Source of the DNA: Desulfocapsaceae bacterium
GTDB lineage: Bacteria > Desulfobacterota > Desulfobulbia > Desulfobulbales > Desulfocapsaceae
Assembly (NCBI GenBank): GCA_028697885.1
Contig: JAQVER010000009.1
Span: 1-59,042, forward strand
Direction: 5' to 3'
Length of the DNA stretch: 59,042 nt
The translations under genes and the position numbers were made by a program. Under the pieces are notes generated by a model. That model made no database searches, was not told the origin of the DNA, and was given only the letters and a program-made list of their open reading frames with translations. Positions 42,820-52,777 of the stretch are shown here, piece after piece (the stretch's first letter is position 1; every line of letters begins with the position of its first letter).

Positions 42820-44808
42820 ATGACAAATCCGATAAAAAAATATCGGGCCATTGCCAGTGCCATCTGGCTTTTCACAGTTCTTTTCTCTCTTGTCTGGAAT
42901 CAAGCTGACGATATCCGGGAAAGAAATGCCATTGCTCTTGAAACAGCCAAGGCATTTTTGACCCATATTGTTGCTGTTCGTTCCTGGAATGCCGAGCACG
43001 GCGGGGTTTTTGTCTTCACTGATGAGAAAAACCCTCTCAATCCTTACCTGCCGGACGATGAACAGGGAATTGTGACCAAGGATGGTCGCAGTCTTACCAA
43101 GATTAATCCCGCCTATATGACCCGTCAAATTGCCGCAATTTCCGATCGTCAGAGTAAAATTAGATTTCATCTGACAAGCCTTGATCCAATCCGCCCTGAG
43201 AACAAGGCCCTGCCTTGGGAGGAGGAGTGGTTGAAGGATTTTGAGAAAGGGGTTCAGGAACGGAGTGTCTTTGTCAGCAGTCCCCAAGGGGAAACTTTTC
43301 GTTATATGGCGCCATTGCGCGTTACAGGGGCGTGTCTTCCCTGTCATGACAGCTATAGCTCTGGTGAGATCCGGGGGGGGATTTCCATCTCCATGCCGCT
43401 ACGTTTTCGTAAGTCTCCGTGGCCCTTGCTGATAAGTCATGTCGGGGCGGCAATTATGGGGCTTTTGGGAATACAATTTTTTGCCCTCCGGTTGCAGGCT
43501 CGCAGTGAACAACTGCGGGTGATGAATCAGCGGCTTCTACGGGAAATTGAAGAGCATAAACAGAGTGAACAGGAACTGGTAAAAATCAAGAAAGAGCTTG
43601 AATCCAGGGTTGCCAGTCGCACAGCGGAGCTGAGCAGGACCAATAGCCTTCTTGATGCCAAGATCATGGAGCAACAGCAGGTTGAACGAGCTCTGGTTGA
43701 AATTAATGATGAGTTTATTCAGATTTTTAACAGTGCGCCAGATGGCATGCATATCATCGACAGGGATTTTACAGTTCTTCGTGTCAACAAGGCATTCATG
43801 GCTCTTACTGGTCATAGTAGTGCTGAAGCGATTACCGGACGTAAATGTTTTGAGGTCTTTGGGGGCCGGCTCTGTCATACCCCTGAGTGCCCTTTGACCA
43901 GAATTCTTGAAGGCGCTAAACGGGTGGAGGTGGAGGCAAAAAAAGTGCGAGGGGATGGCAGTAGTTTCCCTTGTCTTGTAACTGCCACACCGTTTCGTGC
44001 TCCCAGCGGTAAACTGATTGGAATTATAGAGGTATCAAAAGATATCAGCAGTTTGAAGGATGTGGAAAAAAACCTGTCACAAACTGCCCAAAATCTTCTC
44101 CTGCGCAACCAGGAACTTCAGGATTTTTCTCATGTCATCTCCCATGATCTCCAGGAGCCGTTGATGCTGATTCAGGCCTTCAGTCAGCGCCTGCAAAACA
44201 ATTTTCTTACGAATCTCTCGGACAAAGGAAAGGCCTATCTCGAACGGATTCTCAGCTCGGCAGACCGCATGCAGATGCTGATTAACGGTCTACTCTACTA
44301 CTCGAGGGTAGATAAGGAATCGCAGCCTTTTACCCAGGTTCATTTGAACAGTATCATTCAGGCCGTTTTGGAAGATCTGACTATTAAGATAGAAGAGAGT
44401 GACGCTGCCATCTCGGTTGACGATCTGGGAACTATTATGGCGGATCCCTTGCAGATGCGGCAACTGTTCCAGAACATTATAGGCAACAGTCTCAAATATC
44501 ATCATCCTGATCGTATCCCTGAGATCCTGATTACTCGTATTCCTGTGCCAGATGGCTTTGATCCTGATACTGCTCTATCCATTTCCATCAAGGATAACGG
44601 TATCGGTTTTCAGGAGGAATATCAGGAGAAAATCTTTGATATTTTTCAACGACTGCATACCCGTCAACAATTTAATGGTACGGGTATTGGCCTCTCTATC
44701 TGCAAGAAGATTGTTGAACGACATCATGGCGTTATTTCTGCCGCCGCTGTTTTGGGGCAGGGTGCTGAGTTTATAATTACTTTACCCTTGAACCCGAACG
44801 AAGCCTGA
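42820..44808 (+). CDS. Membrane sensor histidine kinase with Tll0287-like (DUF3365) haem-type sensor and PAS
   Basis: The product has 662 residues. A TM helix at about 10-26 precedes a periplasmic Tll0287-like/DUF3365 domain containing AVRSWNAEHGG and Cys172-x-x-Cys175-His176, the c-type haem attachment motif. A second TM helix lies at about 205-226, followed by a coiled coil, a PAS domain (about 300-420), HisKA with phosphoacceptor His442 in VISHDLQEP, and HATPase_c with N, G1 (DNGIGF) and G2 (GTGIGLSICKK) boxes. It probably senses redox or gaseous ligands through haem (inference). No response regulator is adjacent. Confidence 0.9.
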   Translation: MTNPIKKYRAIASAIWLFTVLFSLVWNQADDIRERNAIALETAKAFLTHIVAVRSWNAEHGGVFVFTDEKNPLNPYLPDDEQGIVTKDGRSLTKINPAYMTRQIAAISDRQSKIRFHLTSLDPIRPENKALPWEEEWLKDFEKGVQERSVFVSSPQGETFRYMAPLRVTGACLPCHDSYSSGEIRGGISISMPLRFRKSPWPLLISHVGAAIMGLLGIQFFALRLQARSEQLRVMNQRLLREIEEHKQSEQELVKIKKELESRVASRTAELSRTNSLLDAKIMEQQQVERALVEINDEFIQIFNSAPDGMHIIDRDFTVLRVNKAFMALTGHSSAEAITGRKCFEVFGGRLCHTPECPLTRILEGAKRVEVEAKKVRGDGSSFPCLVTATPFRAPSGKLIGIIEVSKDISSLKDVEKNLSQTAQNLLLRNQELQDFSHVISHDLQEPLMLIQAFSQRLQNNFLTNLSDKGKAYLERILSSADRMQMLINGLLYYSRVDKESQPFTQVHLNSIIQAVLEDLTIKIEESDAAISVDDLGTIMADPLQMRQLFQNIIGNSLKYHHPDRIPEILITRIPVPDGFDPDTALSISIKDNGIGFQEEYQEKIFDIFQRLHTRQQFNGTGIGLSICKKIVERHHGVISAAAVLGQGAEFIITLPLNPNEA

Positions 44809-44968
44809 TGGTATCAAAGACTCTGATCTCACGTGCCCGCGATGCTCAAGCTGTTTGTTGCAGAGTCATCTCCTTACATGATTTATTACAAGATTATCAT
44901 CAAACCCTCCCTTCAGGTATTGCCGGACCGATTGACTTCCTGTCATGAGATAGGTACTATGTAGCGTT

Positions 44969-45658
44969 ATGTCTGTTTTTCAATTAAGCAAAGAAATCAT
45001 CTTTCCGCAGCCAACTTTGGCCGATAAAAACGGGCTGTTGGCTATTGGCGGTGATCTTCAGCCGGACAGACTTGTGGCCGCTTACAGGTCTGGAATATTC
45101 CCTTGGTTCTCGTCTGGAGACCCTCTGCTCTGGTGGTTTATTGATCCCCGGCTGGTTATTTTTCTCAATGAGTTTAAGATTAGCAGAAGGCTGGCCAGAG
45201 AGATTAAACAGGGACGGTTCAAGGTCACCTTTGACCGGGCATTTGCAAGGGTTATTGCATCCTGTGCGCAGATTCGTCGAGAACAGGGGGAGGGAACCTG
45301 GATCAGCGAAGAGATGGAGGATGCCTATTGCCGCTTGCACGAGTTGGGCTATGCCCATTCCGTAGAATGCTGGCAGGGTGACATCTTGGCAGGTGGCTTG
45401 TACGGTATTGCTCTTGATCGGATCTTTTTTGGTGAATCCATGTTTACCCGTGTCAGCAATGGTTCCAAGGTTGCCCTTGCCGCCTTGGTATCCAGATTGA
45501 AAGAGATGAATTTTCACCTTATTGATTGCCAGATGACGACACGCCATCTTTTAAGTTTTGGGGCGCGAGAAATTTCAGGGACAGAATTTCTTGCTCAGCT
45601 CAAGCTCTCTATTCAAACAACTGTTCCCGGTGGTAAATGGTGCGATGATGTTTTCTGA
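44969..45658 (+). CDS. aat: Leucyl/phenylalanyl-tRNA--protein transferase
   Basis: The 229-residue cytoplasmic enzyme adds Leu or Phe from tRNA to proteins with N-terminal Lys or Arg, marking them for ClpAP (N-degron pathway). Family motifs are all present: GLLAIGGDLQPDRLVAAYR, GIFPWF, PLLWW, DPR, GTWI and GLYGIALDRIFFGESMFT. Its 3' end overlaps the next gene by 14 bp. Confidence 0.96.
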   Translation: MSVFQLSKEIIFPQPTLADKNGLLAIGGDLQPDRLVAAYRSGIFPWFSSGDPLLWWFIDPRLVIFLNEFKISRRLAREIKQGRFKVTFDRAFARVIASCAQIRREQGEGTWISEEMEDAYCRLHELGYAHSVECWQGDILAGGLYGIALDRIFFGESMFTRVSNGSKVALAALVSRLKEMNFHLIDCQMTTRHLLSFGAREISGTEFLAQLKLSIQTTVPGGKWCDDVF

Positions 45659-46229
45659 AAATAAAGAAATTTGTGACGGGTGTGGTAGGAGTGCTCTTTT
45701 GCAGGATATGCAGGGGAATGAATTTTGTGATTCGTGCGGTCAGCTTGCCCAGATCATAAAATCAGACCCGCAATTATTGCGTAAGATCTGCACTTTGATC
45801 CGGTCAGACCTGCATGGGGCTGAGAATGGTGACCAGGTATGTTCGGCCAGTCCCTCAATGGAACTGCCTGAGGTTCTGGATGCCGTACGCTACCGGACAA
45901 GAGACAGGGAACTCAACACTTGGTATGTGTCCATAAGTGAGCTTAAGGGGAATCCTGTTGAGATCTTTGCCTCCACTGCCTTTGATCGTGATCATCATCT
46001 CCAGTCGCGTATCTCTAATCTCACCACAATCACCCGTCTGGTTTCTCTGGTGTTAAGACATGTCTTTCTTGGTGAAGTACTGACCCTGGAAAAGACAATC
46101 AAACAATTACACCGCAGTTCCAGGCAAAAAAATGACCTTCCTGACATGTTGACTCGAGTCTTGAGCCGTTACATTAAAAATCCCGAAAAGATAACTGAGC
46201 ACCTGGAAGAGAAAGAGCAGTCTCTGTAA
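45645..46229 (+). CDS. Zinc-ribbon plus TSCPD-like domain protein
   Basis: The product has 194 residues from ATG 45645. An earlier reading from 45558 lies inside aat and is unlikely. The N-terminus carries two CxxC pairs (CDGCGRS and CDSCGQL), a zinc ribbon. The second half matches the TSCPD domain found at the C-terminus of B12-dependent ribonucleotide reductases: WYVSISELKGNPVEIF, LQSRISNLTTITRLVSLVLRH. Stand-alone versions may modulate nucleotide reduction, but the function is not established. It is coupled to aat by overlap. Confidence 0.7.
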   Translation: MMFSENKEICDGCGRSALLQDMQGNEFCDSCGQLAQIIKSDPQLLRKICTLIRSDLHGAENGDQVCSASPSMELPEVLDAVRYRTRDRELNTWYVSISELKGNPVEIFASTAFDRDHHLQSRISNLTTITRLVSLVLRHVFLGEVLTLEKTIKQLHRSSRQKNDLPDMLTRVLSRYIKNPEKITEHLEEKEQSL

Positions 46230-46374
46230 CAGCCAGATATATTTAGTAATAGTATTTTGAGATCTTTGTAGAGAATGTCAGATAGTTAGGCTGGCCTTTG
46301 TGAAATTTCTTGACTTGAAAATGCTCTGAGTGTCTTGCCCAAAAACTGTTTGAAATTTTGAGAGTCTGTAATCT

Positions 46375-48504
46375 CTAAAATTCCAGAACAAACTCATAGG
46401 GCAATTTTGATTTATCAAAATGTTTGAGAACCTGCCGCAGGTCAAAGAGGCTGGGTACCTCAAAGACTAGTTCCCATGCAGGGGTTGGGGTAGGGGTTTT
46501 GGAGAGTGCTATGAGGTCAAGAACTTTCATTTCTTCCGGGGCCACACTGAGGTACATCATCATTTTCTGGCGGGATGCTGCCATGATGATTATAGTTTGT
46601 TTTTTAGCGACAAATGTCTCTTTCTGTTTCCAGCGTACGTAGACAATATCCTCCCGCTGTAACGCTATCGTCTCAAGCTTGGGACAATTCATGCTGTGCA
46701 CTGACAGGCCTCGTTCACTGAGCAGGCCATAGAGCCTGGAATCGGTAGGGCTTGGTTTGCAGCAGGCTGAGATCTTGACGAATGCAGGGTCCAGGGTGGT
46801 CAGCTCAATGGTGTTAAAGGCCCCTGTCGGCCGGATCAGAGATATCTCTGAATGGAACATCGTCTTGATGCGATCAATGAGTGTGGGTAATTTTAACCTG
46901 CCCTCTCCGATCTGAAGGTAGAGTTCTTCAAGGTTTTTCAGGTCAAAATATGCAAGTATCTGTTTGAAGTCCGGTCGGTCCAGAAGGTCGGCAGAAAGAT
47001 TGTAACGCCGGATCTCCTGACTGACTACAGAAAGGCCAATCTCCTGGGCAACCTGCTGACTTCTGAGTTTAAAGGTCTTTGACAGTTCAGCACGGGCTCG
47101 AGGTGTCTTGCAAATTTCAAGCATTCTCGGGTCAAAGTGGATGGGGTTTTCTGACCGGATAATACGCACCACGTCTCCGTCCTGTAAAATGGTGTCAATC
47201 GCTCCCCGTTTGGTGCCGATCATGGCACCAAGGCAGGTGTTACCGATATCGGTGTGGACGTGGAAGGCAAAGTCAAGCACGGTGGAGTTGACAGGCAGAT
47301 AGGTCAAATCGCCCTGAGGGGTGTAGGTGTAGATCTCTTTTTTTCCCCTGGCGGCAATAACATCACGGTAGGAAACAGAAGAATCTGAGCCGAGAACATT
47401 GAACAGCTCCTGGATTTCACGAATAAAACGGCGCTGATTGGAACTCTGAGAACTCCATCCTTTAAACAGACCACGTTGGGCCCTGCGGGTCATATCCTCG
47501 GTGCGAATCTTGAAGAGAAACTCTCTGCCTTTGATGTTGGCCCGGGCATGTAGAGACTGATAGCCGGTGGTTTTGGGATTGGCGATGAGATCACGGATTG
47601 TTCGGGGGATAGGAGGGAATGTCTGATTCAAGATTCCCAGAGCCTGGTAACAGGCTGGAGCGCTCTCAACCACAATCAGGATCTCAACAGGATTATCTAT
47701 CTGTCTGCGAAGAATACGGTTGTTGGCATCATAATAGGCCCAGAGTCCCTTGGTGCGAATGATGACATTGCAGGTAAACCAGACCTCTTCTGCTTTCTTT
47801 TTGAGCTGCTGCACGATATCCAGAACTACTGGATCTTGTTCGAACTGTTTGATATGGGTGATAAGTTTGGCACTCTGCTTAGGGAATTTATAGGAAAGAG
47901 CCAGGTTGAACATCTCACGTTTCAGGCTGAAGAGGCCAAGCACTGTGGCAAGGGGGGCATAGATATCAATGGTTTCATCCGCAATCTTTTGTCGTTTGTG
48001 CTGAGGCATGGCGCTGAGAGTGCGCAGATTGTGCAGTCTGTCGGCCAGTTTGACGAGCATGACCTCCGGGCGCAGGGCTGCCCCTGAGAAAATCTTGCGA
48101 TGGATCATCTTGTACTGTGTCTGTTTATCCCCTTTGAATTGCGTGATTTTGGTACAACCTTCCACGATGGCCTCAACATAATGGCCAAATTTTTCTCCGA
48201 TAAACTCAGTGGTAATTTCTTCAACATCCTCAACTGTATCATGCAGCAGGGCGGCGGCAAGGATCTCCGGATGGGTGATGTCCATTTCGTCAGCCAGGAT
48301 CTTGGCGACAGAACAGGGATGCATGATATATGCCTCACCGGAACGCCGCCATTGATCGTCGTGGGCCTCAATGGCAAAATCCAGAGCTCGCCAGAAGACA
48401 TCGGCCGCAGGGCTATTGCCAAGTAAGTGCCGCATATGAGAACGATATATTTCCAGATCAAAAGGTATATTATACTGCATATCGTCCAGTCTATTATGAT
48501 TCAT
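46375..48504 (-). CDS. RelA/SpoT-family (p)ppGpp hydrolase with degenerate synthetase domain
   Basis: The product has 709 residues in the order HD hydrolase, synthetase-like, TGS, helical and ACT-like C-terminus. The hydrolase motifs are intact: HPCSVAKILAD, LHDTVEDV, and KLADRLHNLRTL. The synthetase region keeps GYQSLHA and KIRTEDM but lacks the usual catalytic acidic residues: the D of the DIYAxR strand is replaced by NPVEILIVVES, and the Glu of ExQIRT is Phe (FLFKIRT). I therefore call it a SpoT-like, probably hydrolase-only enzyme. A TGS domain follows (IYTYTPQGDLTYLP). It is divergently transcribed from rnr. Confidence 0.85.
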   Translation of the reverse strand: MNHNRLDDMQYNIPFDLEIYRSHMRHLLGNSPAADVFWRALDFAIEAHDDQWRRSGEAYIMHPCSVAKILADEMDITHPEILAAALLHDTVEDVEEITTEFIGEKFGHYVEAIVEGCTKITQFKGDKQTQYKMIHRKIFSGAALRPEVMLVKLADRLHNLRTLSAMPQHKRQKIADETIDIYAPLATVLGLFSLKREMFNLALSYKFPKQSAKLITHIKQFEQDPVVLDIVQQLKKKAEEVWFTCNVIIRTKGLWAYYDANNRILRRQIDNPVEILIVVESAPACYQALGILNQTFPPIPRTIRDLIANPKTTGYQSLHARANIKGREFLFKIRTEDMTRRAQRGLFKGWSSQSSNQRRFIREIQELFNVLGSDSSVSYRDVIAARGKKEIYTYTPQGDLTYLPVNSTVLDFAFHVHTDIGNTCLGAMIGTKRGAIDTILQDGDVVRIIRSENPIHFDPRMLEICKTPRARAELSKTFKLRSQQVAQEIGLSVVSQEIRRYNLSADLLDRPDFKQILAYFDLKNLEELYLQIGEGRLKLPTLIDRIKTMFHSEISLIRPTGAFNTIELTTLDPAFVKISACCKPSPTDSRLYGLLSERGLSVHSMNCPKLETIALQREDIVYVRWKQKETFVAKKQTIIIMAASRQKMMMYLSVAPEEMKVLDLIALSKTPTPTPAWELVFEVPSLFDLRQVLKHFDKSKLPYEFVLEF

Positions 48505-48874
48505 TTGTTGAGAGTGGATTTGAGAGGCAAAGGAGACGGCTGCTCTTAATTCCTTTGCCCACTGTCAGGACTGTGCTACTATTAATAAAAATATTTAGGG
48601 CTTTTGAAATTACCATTACATCTCTAACCATTTCGTTATAGCATCTTCTGTCGTTCACTGTATTGCAACAGCTTGACTGCTCAGGTTGTCTGGTTGAAGA
48701 GTGTGAATTGCAGAAAAAATAAAGACTTTAACATTACAATTTGTGTCTGGAGACTATCCTGGCGCTCTCCCATTTTCCGCCGCTTCTTCTCGGTATTTTT
48801 GAAACTGTCTGAGAAGAAGAGTATTGAGTTAGTCTACCAAAAAATAACGATCAGAGGAAAAATAAAAACCAGTT
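48505..48874. promoter_or_regulatory. Divergent promoter region between relA/spoT and rnr
   Basis: About 370 bp without a supported gene. CTTCTTCTC and GAGAAGAAG arms (around 48784..48821) could form a hairpin in the rnr leader. No confident promoter boxes. Confidence 0.35.
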
Positions 48875-51079
48875 ATGAGAAAAAAAAGAAAACATTTTCC
48901 AAGAAAGCCATCGGAGCGGCACCCTGCCAGTAGAATTGACCGGAAATTATTACGAATGGAAAAAACACTGGAACGGGACGTGCTGACTTACGTTTATCGG
49001 TGTGAGCATCCTGTCTCTCAAGATGAGATTGGAGCAGAACTCAAGCTTGATCGAGGCGGGCAGAAAGAATTGACCGGCCTCCTTGCGGATCTGGTGGATC
49101 AGAAAATTTTGAACCGTACCGGTAAGCATCGGTTCTCTCTAGGCAAACAAAATAATCTGGCCACCGGTGTTCTTGACCAGAACCCGCGCGGTTTTGGTTT
49201 TGTCACCGGACTCTCTGTTCGGGAGGGCAGCATGGCCTATAGCAGAGACCCTTCTGTTGAGGCGTTTCATATGGGAGCCGCCAGGCATGGTGATACTGTT
49301 CTGATCCGGGTGTACAAGGTTCGCCAGGATGGGCGACCTGAAGCCGAAGTGATCAGTGTTCTGGAACGAGGTTCTGATCGTTTGGCCGGATTTGTCTCCT
49401 TTGAGCAGGGCAAGGTTCGGGTGACCCCAGAGGATCCGCATTTTCCTTTTTCTGTGGTGATTGATGGCAAAGTTCCAGAGGACGTAAGCGAGGGCGATGC
49501 CGTTATCGTGCAGCTGGCCGCTGTTGCTGAAGATACGGCCAGGCTCCGGGGCAAGATCATTGAAGTCCTTGGCGATCCGGACTCCATAGATGTGCAGATG
49601 CGTCTGGTGATTGAAAAATTTAAATTACCCCATGCCTTCAGTGAAGAGGCTATGCAGGAATCAGCGCGACTGCCGGAAGAGATTACGGAGACCAAAGGCC
49701 GGGAAGATCTGCGCGAGATTCTCCACGTTACTATCGATGGAGAAACAGCCAAAGATTTTGACGATGCCGTGGCCGTTGTAAAGACCAAAAGAGGATTCCG
49801 GCTCTATGTCTCCATTGCTGATGTCAGTCACTTTGTGAGACCTGGAACTGCACTCGACAAAGATGCCTATGAACGCGGCACCTCGATCTACTTCCCCGGC
49901 CGGGTCATCCCCATGCTGCCGGAGAAGATTTCCAACAATCTGTGCAGTCTTATTCCCGATCAGGACCGTCTGGCCTTTACCGCCATTCTTGATTTTGACC
50001 GGCAAGGAAACACAACCGGGAAGCGTTTTGTCAAGTCTATCATCCGCAGCCATAAGCGTTTTACCTATACCGCGGTCCGTCAGATCCTTATCGATAAGAA
50101 CAAGGAGGTGAGAGGCGAGCATAAACCTTTTCTCACTCCGCTCAAGTGGGCAGGTGAACTGGCAATAATTCTTCAAAAGCTGCGTAAAGAGCGGGGGGCC
50201 ATCGGATTTACCCTGCCGGAACCGGAAATCGGCTTGGATGAGAGTGGCAGAATAAATTCCATTGGCAGGGCAGAGCGGAATTTTGCCCATCAGCTCATTG
50301 AGCAGTTTATGCTTTCTGCCAACGAGGCTGTGGCAGAGACCTTTACCGAGCACTCTGTAAATGCGCTCTACCGTATCCATGAACGACCTGACCCCATTAA
50401 GGTGCAGGAGTTTACCGGCTTTGCCCAGACCCTGGGCCTTAATCTCCCCAAACATCGCCAGGATCCTGACTGGTTTGGCCAGGTTCTGGATATGGTCAAA
50501 AACAGCCCAAAGGAATATGTGGTCAACAATCTGCTCCTTCGCACCATGCAGCAGGCGCGTTATGATATGCGAAATGTCGGTCATTTTGGTCTGGCGGCAA
50601 CAGACTATACCCATTTCACCTCGCCGATCCGCCGCTATCCAGATCTCCTGGTTCACCGGGCTCTTTATGATTTTATCAGCAAGTCCAGTGAAAATAAAAA
50701 AAATCTCAGCGCCGAAAATTTAAAAAATATCGGTCCGTTTCTCTCCACCCGAGAACGCCTTGCCGTAAGCGCTGAAAGGGAGATGAACGACCGCTTGAAG
50801 GTCCGTTATATGCAGGACAAGGTGGGAGAGAGTTTTGATGCTGTTATCTCAGGGGTGAGTGGCTTCGCCCTTTTTGTGGAATTGCTTGAGCTGTTTATCA
50901 GCGGGGCAGTGGTTATTAGTGAATTGCGTGATGATTATTACAACTATGATCAAAAACACCACCGTCTTGTGGGAGAAAGAAGCTCAAAGGTGTACCGGAT
51001 GGGTGATCTGGTCAGGGTGACTCTGCTCGATGTAGATCTACGGAAAAACAGGATTAATTTTACTTTAGCCAAGGAATAG
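48875..51079 (+). CDS. rnr: Ribonuclease R (RNase II superfamily exoribonuclease)
   Basis: The 734-residue processive 3'-5' exoribonuclease acts in RNA turnover and quality control. A basic N-terminus (MRKKRKHFPRKP) precedes a winged-helix region, OB cold-shock domains and the RNB core. The RNB metal motif TIDGETAKDFDDAV lies near 287-300, and YTHFTSPIRRYPDLLVHR near 575 is diagnostic. A C-terminal S1 domain ends at KEx. The ATG at 48875 lacks a strong ribosome-binding site; MEKTLERD at 48959 is an alternative start. Confidence 0.95.
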   Translation: MRKKRKHFPRKPSERHPASRIDRKLLRMEKTLERDVLTYVYRCEHPVSQDEIGAELKLDRGGQKELTGLLADLVDQKILNRTGKHRFSLGKQNNLATGVLDQNPRGFGFVTGLSVREGSMAYSRDPSVEAFHMGAARHGDTVLIRVYKVRQDGRPEAEVISVLERGSDRLAGFVSFEQGKVRVTPEDPHFPFSVVIDGKVPEDVSEGDAVIVQLAAVAEDTARLRGKIIEVLGDPDSIDVQMRLVIEKFKLPHAFSEEAMQESARLPEEITETKGREDLREILHVTIDGETAKDFDDAVAVVKTKRGFRLYVSIADVSHFVRPGTALDKDAYERGTSIYFPGRVIPMLPEKISNNLCSLIPDQDRLAFTAILDFDRQGNTTGKRFVKSIIRSHKRFTYTAVRQILIDKNKEVRGEHKPFLTPLKWAGELAIILQKLRKERGAIGFTLPEPEIGLDESGRINSIGRAERNFAHQLIEQFMLSANEAVAETFTEHSVNALYRIHERPDPIKVQEFTGFAQTLGLNLPKHRQDPDWFGQVLDMVKNSPKEYVVNNLLLRTMQQARYDMRNVGHFGLAATDYTHFTSPIRRYPDLLVHRALYDFISKSSENKKNLSAENLKNIGPFLSTRERLAVSAEREMNDRLKVRYMQDKVGESFDAVISGVSGFALFVELLELFISGAVVISELRDDYYNYDQKHHRLVGERSSKVYRMGDLVRVTLLDVDLRKNRINFTLAKE

Positions 51080-51233
51080 TGGGCCGGTTGTCAGAAGGTC
51101 AGGGCTTTTTTGAAGACGTGACGAGGCTTGACGGGAAACCATATTTCGCATAAAGATATGGAAGAATCATGTTTCAACGTAACAGCATGAAAGGGTATTG
51201 TTCCTTTATAGTGGTCTTGGAGGATTGAAGAAT

Positions 51234-51743
51234 ATGGAAAATTCGAGCTGGTTTATGGGGCTTCTTGCCACCCCTTTTGTCCAGGGCCTACTCCTTGGCC
51301 TCTTTTTCTGCTGTGTTGTGTATGTTCGTGGTTGGATGCGGCGCCGTGAATTTTCACGGGAAATAAACAGGTTGAAATCGCACTTGCATACGAAGATGGA
51401 GATTGATTCAGCAGATAATGAAAAAAGAAAGCAGGAGCTCATTACCCTCAGGCAGGAACGGGATAATCTGCGCATTACTGTCCAATCATTGAATCAGAAG
51501 CCTGGCCGCAAGGAGATCAGGCAGTATTATATTTATCAAACCGCCCTTGATATCATGTTTGAAAAAGCGCCGGGGTTTGCCCCTGCCTGGCAGATCACGC
51601 TCAAGGAGGCTGAGCGGCTATTTGAAAAATCAGAACAAGGGGTTGTGCCTTTGCTGAAACGGTTGATGCCAACCAGCACGAACCAGCAGGTGGAAGAGTA
51701 TGAAAAAATCAGCAAAATCACGCACGATGATGTCGTCGCCTAA
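51234..51743 (+). CDS. Single-TM protein with cytoplasmic coiled coil
   Basis: The product has 169 residues from ATG 51234, preceded by a GGAGG ribosome-binding site at 51219..51223; a reading from 51198 has none. One TM helix (about 13-33, PFVQGLLLGLFFCCVVYV) is followed by a basic stop-transfer sequence and a heptad-rich coiled coil (about 45-90). A small globular part ends it. I do not recognise a family. It could be a membrane tether or scaffold. Confidence 0.65.
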   Translation: MENSSWFMGLLATPFVQGLLLGLFFCCVVYVRGWMRRREFSREINRLKSHLHTKMEIDSADNEKRKQELITLRQERDNLRITVQSLNQKPGRKEIRQYYIYQTALDIMFEKAPGFAPAWQITLKEAERLFEKSEQGVVPLLKRLMPTSTNQQVEEYEKISKITHDDVVA

Positions 51744-51940
51744 GCTGCCTTGTCGGAATAACCATAATATATTGGAATGATGTGAAAGCATAAGAGCTGT
51801 AAGAGCATTGTCAGGAGTACAATCGTTCTTATGTGTCGTCTTCTCAGTTGAAACGCCTGGTTTGCAAGGTGCGCGTTTCTTTTCTGCTGTCGCTGTTCCT
51901 GCCCTTCCCAATTTTTTGACTTCCTGAGTCCTCGTTCTCT

Positions 51941-52693
51941 ATGACCTTTGAAACCGCACCCCTTGATCACATTGCCATCGTTCTCATGGAGCCTAAATTC
52001 CCGGAAAATATTGGCTCGGCGGCCAGAGCAGCCTGGAATATGGGGATCAGTCGTCTGATTGTTGTGGGCAATATGTCTCCTGATCCTGAACGTATGGCCA
52101 TGATGGCCACACATAAGGCCGTGCATCTTCTTGAGAATATGGAATTGCATCATACTCTTGAAACCGCCCTTGCCCCTTTTTCCAGAGTTGTGGGTACTAC
52201 TGCCAGGCGAGGCCGGCAACGTATTCAGAAAAAAAATCCTCGAGAGGTTGTCAGTGAGATTCTTCCTTTGTTGCCTGATAACGAGATAGCTTTTCTCTTT
52301 GGTCCGGAAGATCGGGGGCTCACCAATGATGACCTGAAGTACTGCCAAATGATCTCCTCCATTCCAACGGCTGATTTCTCTTCGCTGAATCTGGCCCAGT
52401 CCGTGGCTATTCACTGCTATGAGATTTATCATGGCCTTGTGTACTCTCAGAAAACCATGTCTTCGTCTCCACGTCTTGCTACGAGCTTTGAGCTTGAAGG
52501 GATGTATCGTTCTCTTGAAGAGACCTTGTCGACCATAGATTTTTTGCAGGACAAGAGTCGTGAATATTATATGAACAATATCCGTCAATTCTTTGGCAGG
52601 ATGCGACTGAGCCCTAAGGACTCCAGCACCATTCGTGGTATTTGCCGGCAGTTTCTTCGCTTTCAGGGGGGAGTTATCTCAAAAAAAGAATAA
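51941..52693 (+). CDS. TrmJ-type SPOUT RNA methyltransferase
   Basis: The 250-residue SPOUT protein with a trefoil knot matches TrmJ/LasT, which 2'-O-methylates tRNA position 32. Motif 1 is PKFPENIGSAARAAWNMG, motif 2 FLFGPEDRGLTNDDL, and motif 3 IPTADFSSLNLAQSVAIHCYE. The C-terminal helical extension is present. The precise target could be tRNA or rRNA; TrmJ is the best fit. Confidence 0.88.
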   Translation: MTFETAPLDHIAIVLMEPKFPENIGSAARAAWNMGISRLIVVGNMSPDPERMAMMATHKAVHLLENMELHHTLETALAPFSRVVGTTARRGRQRIQKKNPREVVSEILPLLPDNEIAFLFGPEDRGLTNDDLKYCQMISSIPTADFSSLNLAQSVAIHCYEIYHGLVYSQKTMSSSPRLATSFELEGMYRSLEETLSTIDFLQDKSREYYMNNIRQFFGRMRLSPKDSSTIRGICRQFLRFQGGVISKKE

Positions 52694-52777
52694 GGTCACT
52701 GGTACGATTGGTATTTTATTGCTATATTAAAATAAAAGAAGTGTTAAAGAAGTTTTTTTCTCCAGTGAGGTATTGTT

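Noticed and set aside
49661..50656. 331-codon minus-strand frame inside rnr
   Set aside because: Antisense shadow of RNase R, whose motifs are continuous on the plus strand.
51740..52588. 282-codon minus-strand frame over the TrmJ gene
   Set aside because: The plus strand carries all three SPOUT motifs; the minus frame has His/Arg-rich shadow composition.
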